A stretch of DNA of 6,869 nucleotides. Source: Pseudomonadota bacterium (GTDB taxonomy: Bacteria; Pseudomonadota; Gammaproteobacteria; Burkholderiales; Burkholderiaceae). The notes beneath the pieces were generated by a model. The model saw only the letters and a list, made by a program, of their open reading frames with translations, was not told the DNA's origin and did no database searches. The stretch lies in NCBI GenBank assembly GCA_029777935.1, contig JAKORH010000130.1:1-6869 (forward strand), read 5' to 3'. Positions 5,450-6,869 of the stretch are shown piece by piece (the stretch's first letter is position 1; each line of letters opens with the position of its first letter). A program made the position numbers and the translations under genes.

Positions 5450-6580
5450 ATGGCTGCCGAGATCACTGCCGCCGCCCTGCCCGCGCTGCGAGCCACGGTC
5501 CTGTGGCTGGCCTTCGCGCTCGCGTTCGTGTTCGGCGCGGTCGCGCAGCGCACCGGCTTCTGCACGATGGGCGCGGTCGCCGACATCGTGAACTTCGGCG
5601 ACTGGACGCGCATGCGGCAATGGCTGCTCGCGATCGCGGTTGCGATCCTCGGCACCACCGCACTCGCCGCCACCGGTGCGATCGATCTGTCCAAGACGCT
5701 GTACACCGCACCGCGCTTCACGCTCGCGAGCTACCTGATCGGCGGGCTGCTTTTCGGCGTCGGCATGGTGCTGACCGGCGGCTGCGGCAGCCGCACACTG
5801 GTGCGGCTGGGCGGTGGCAGCCTGAAGTCGCTGGTGGTCGTGTTCGTGCTCGGCATCGTCGCGTTCATCACGCTGCGCGGCGCGCTCGGCGTGCTGCGCG
5901 CCGGCGCGATCGACCCGATTGGCGTGCAGTTCACGACGACACAGGACCTGCCGTCACTGCTGGCCGGCGTGACCGGGCTCGGCAAGCCGGCGCTGCAATG
6001 GATCGTCGGTCTTGCCGCCGGCGGCGCGCTGCTCGCGTTCGTGTTCGCGCGGCGCGATTTCCTGGCCTTCGACAACCTGTTCGCGGGCATCGCGATCGGA
6101 GCCGTGATCGTCGGCGTGTGGTTTGCGTCCGGGCACATCGGCCATCTCGCCGAACACCCGGAGACGCTCGAAGAAGCGTTTCTGGCGACCAACTCGGGCC
6201 GCATGGAATCGCTGTCGTTCGTGGCGCCGATCGCCTACACGTTCGACTGGCTGATGTTCTTCAGCGACCGCAGCAAGCTGATCACGCTCGGCGTCGCGGC
6301 CGTGTTCGGCATGGTCGCGGGTTCGGCGGCATATGCGTTGGCAAGCCGCACGTTCCGCTGGGAAGGATTCCGCGATACCGAAGACACCGCCAACCACATC
6401 GTCGGCGCCGCGCTGATGGGCTTCGGCGGCGTGACCGCGCTCGGCTGCACGGTCGGCCAGGGCCTGAGCGGCGTGTCGACGCTGGCGCTGGGCTCGATCG
6501 TGGCCTGGCTCTCGATCATCGCCGGCGCCGTCGCCGGCGTGAAGTACCAGGCATGGCGGCTGGCGCGCCGCGCGGTTTGA
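5450..6580 (+). CDS. YeeE/YedE family sulfur-compound transporter (TsuA-like)
   Basis: A 376-residue polytopic inner-membrane protein of the YeeE/YedE family (sulfur transport domain). The characterised member YeeE/TsuA takes up thiosulfate, passing it along conserved cysteines. The three family cysteine motifs are present: RTGFCTMGAVADIV (C38), TGGCGSRTLVRLGGGSLKS (C112) and GCTVGQGLSGVSTLALGS (C333). I count about nine or ten hydrophobic segments, among them 15-33, 57-76, 93-109, 120-140, 182-204, 210-230, 285-305, 322-340 and 346-366. Substrate is inferred; E. coli YedE has instead been tied to selenium metabolism beside the TusA-like YedF, and no TusA-like partner is visible here. The start is uncertain: ATG 5450 gives the usual short N-terminus, ATG 5441 adds three residues, and TTG 5408 is possible but unlikely. 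It probably forms its own transcription unit. Confidence 0.88.
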   Translation: MAAEITAAALPALRATVLWLAFALAFVFGAVAQRTGFCTMGAVADIVNFGDWTRMRQWLLAIAVAILGTTALAATGAIDLSKTLYTAPRFTLASYLIGGLLFGVGMVLTGGCGSRTLVRLGGGSLKSLVVVFVLGIVAFITLRGALGVLRAGAIDPIGVQFTTTQDLPSLLAGVTGLGKPALQWIVGLAAGGALLAFVFARRDFLAFDNLFAGIAIGAVIVGVWFASGHIGHLAEHPETLEEAFLATNSGRMESLSFVAPIAYTFDWLMFFSDRSKLITLGVAAVFGMVAGSAAYALASRTFRWEGFRDTEDTANHIVGAALMGFGGVTALGCTVGQGLSGVSTLALGSIVAWLSIIAGAVAGVKYQAWRLARRAV

Positions 6581-6604
6581 TTCGCCCCGCGGTTTGACTC
6601 GTCC
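6571..6604 (+). repeat. 17-base tandem duplication at the end of the yedE-like gene
   Basis: Positions 6571-6587 and 6588-6604 are identical at 15 of 17 bases (cgcggtttga then t or c, tcg, c or t, cc). The first copy carries the stop codon of the transporter gene. The second carries the -35 hexamer of the tRNA promoter. Confidence 0.75.
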
Positions 6605-6622
6605 AGTGGGCACGCGGATAAT
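6594..6622 (+). promoter_or_regulatory. Sigma70-type promoter of tRNA-Lys
   Basis: TTGACT at 6594-6599 and GATAAT at 6617-6622 are separated by the optimal 17 bases; each matches its consensus hexamer at 5 of 6 positions. A G+C-rich discriminator (ccgcgcc, 6623-6629) follows, as is usual for stringently controlled stable-RNA promoters. Transcription would begin near 6629-6631, about 47 bases before the mature tRNA. Confidence 0.8.
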
Positions 6623-6637
6623 CCGCGCCTCACCATT

Positions 6638-6667
6638 TCGCCGGCGCGTCTTCCCCTCTGCCGGCGA
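6638..6667 (+). other. Hairpin in the pre-tRNA leader
   Basis: tcgccggc at 6638-6645 pairs perfectly with gccggcga at 6660-6667 around a 14-base pyrimidine-rich loop. It ends nine bases before the mature tRNA 5' end, in the leader removed by RNase P. A role is not evident; it could help the tRNA fold separately from its leader. Confidence 0.45.
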
Positions 6668-6676
6668 GTCCCGAGC

Positions 6677-6752
6677 GGGTCGTTAGCTCAGTCGGTAGAG
6701 CAGCGGACTTTTAATCCGTTGGTCGCAGGTTCGAATCCTGCACGACCCACCA
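6677..6752 (+). tRNA. tRNA-Lys (anticodon TTT)
   Basis: A 76-base cloverleaf. The acceptor gggtcgt (6677-6683) pairs with acgaccc (6742-6748), discriminator A is at 6749, and CCA is encoded at 6750-6752. The D arm is gctcagtcggtagagc. The anticodon stem gcgga (6703-6707) pairs with tccgt (6715-6719), including one G-U pair, around the loop cttttaa, with anticodon TTT at 6710-6712. The T arm is gcaggttcgaatcctgc. Acceptor and T arm match E. coli tRNA-Lys as I remember it. It decodes AAA and AAG. A tRNA-Lys also follows the tol-pal genes in E. coli and pseudomonads, so its position is conserved. Confidence 0.98.
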
Positions 6753-6869
6753 CGATTTCAAGCACTTACAGTTCATCGACGAGCGCGCCCAGTGTGCCTG
6801 CGGGACTTTTGCGGGACCTACGCGGCAATTCGTCGCCGCAAAACGACGAGCCCAGGTCGACGCTCGTCC

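Noticed and set aside
4453..5721. Long minus-strand open frames opposite cpoB and the start of the yedE-like gene
   Set aside because: They cross the cpoB signal region and the second palindrome and show no domain. The + strand frames carry clear family signatures.
6766..6867. A minus-strand open frame entering from the right edge and ending at 6766-6768 (…GTLGALVDEL)
   Set aside because: It is only about 33 codons with no recognisable family, and several frames are open here by chance. It remains possible as a C-terminus, but cannot be supported from this window.

Overview
The window is a stretch of G+C-rich proteobacterial chromosome carrying a complete Tol-Pal cell-envelope operon, followed by a YeeE/YedE-family transporter gene and a tRNA-Lys(UUU) gene, all on the + strand. 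The TolB mature N-terminus, the short TolA, the CpoB N-terminus after its signal peptide and the dense G+C-rich intergenic palindromes suggest a betaproteobacterium (Burkholderiales-like). This placement is inferred from remembered family features and was not tested by alignment.

Layout. Positions 1-106 hold a hairpin-forming dispersed-type repeat. Positions 107-2459 are a tightly packed block, ybgC-tolQ-tolR-tolA, with stop/start overlaps or gaps of only a few bases. A 161-base gap (2460-2620) then holds a perfect TATAAT hexamer and a 73-base double palindrome. Positions 2621-5256 are tolB-pal-cpoB, again tightly spaced. A 193-base gap (5257-5449) holds a second, rearranged copy of the same palindrome. 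A YedE/TsuA-like membrane protein gene occupies about 5450-6580. A strong sigma70-type promoter (6594-6622) precedes tRNA-Lys at 6677-6752. The last 117 bases hold no supportable gene but contain a short direct repeat just past the tRNA. No gene-free stretch exceeds 300 bases.

How the genes work together. TolQ and TolR form the inner-membrane proton channel that energises TolA. TolA spans the periplasm and reaches TolB and the outer-membrane lipoprotein Pal. The system constricts the outer membrane during division and maintains its integrity. CpoB (YbgF) is the periplasmic TolA partner that coordinates this with peptidoglycan synthesis. YbgC is a cytoplasmic hotdog thioesterase that accompanies the operon. 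The YedE-like protein probably takes up a sulfur compound such as thiosulfate and has no obvious functional link to Tol-Pal.

Novelty. I found no undescribed multi-gene system; the coding content is conventional. The points worth a second look are non-coding: paired palindromes splitting the operon, a heptanucleotide repeat across the cpoB start codon, a 17-base tandem duplication that supplies the tRNA promoter -35, weak hints of leaderless starts, the YedE gene in a position where queE/queC often lie, and possible integration-site structure after the tRNA.
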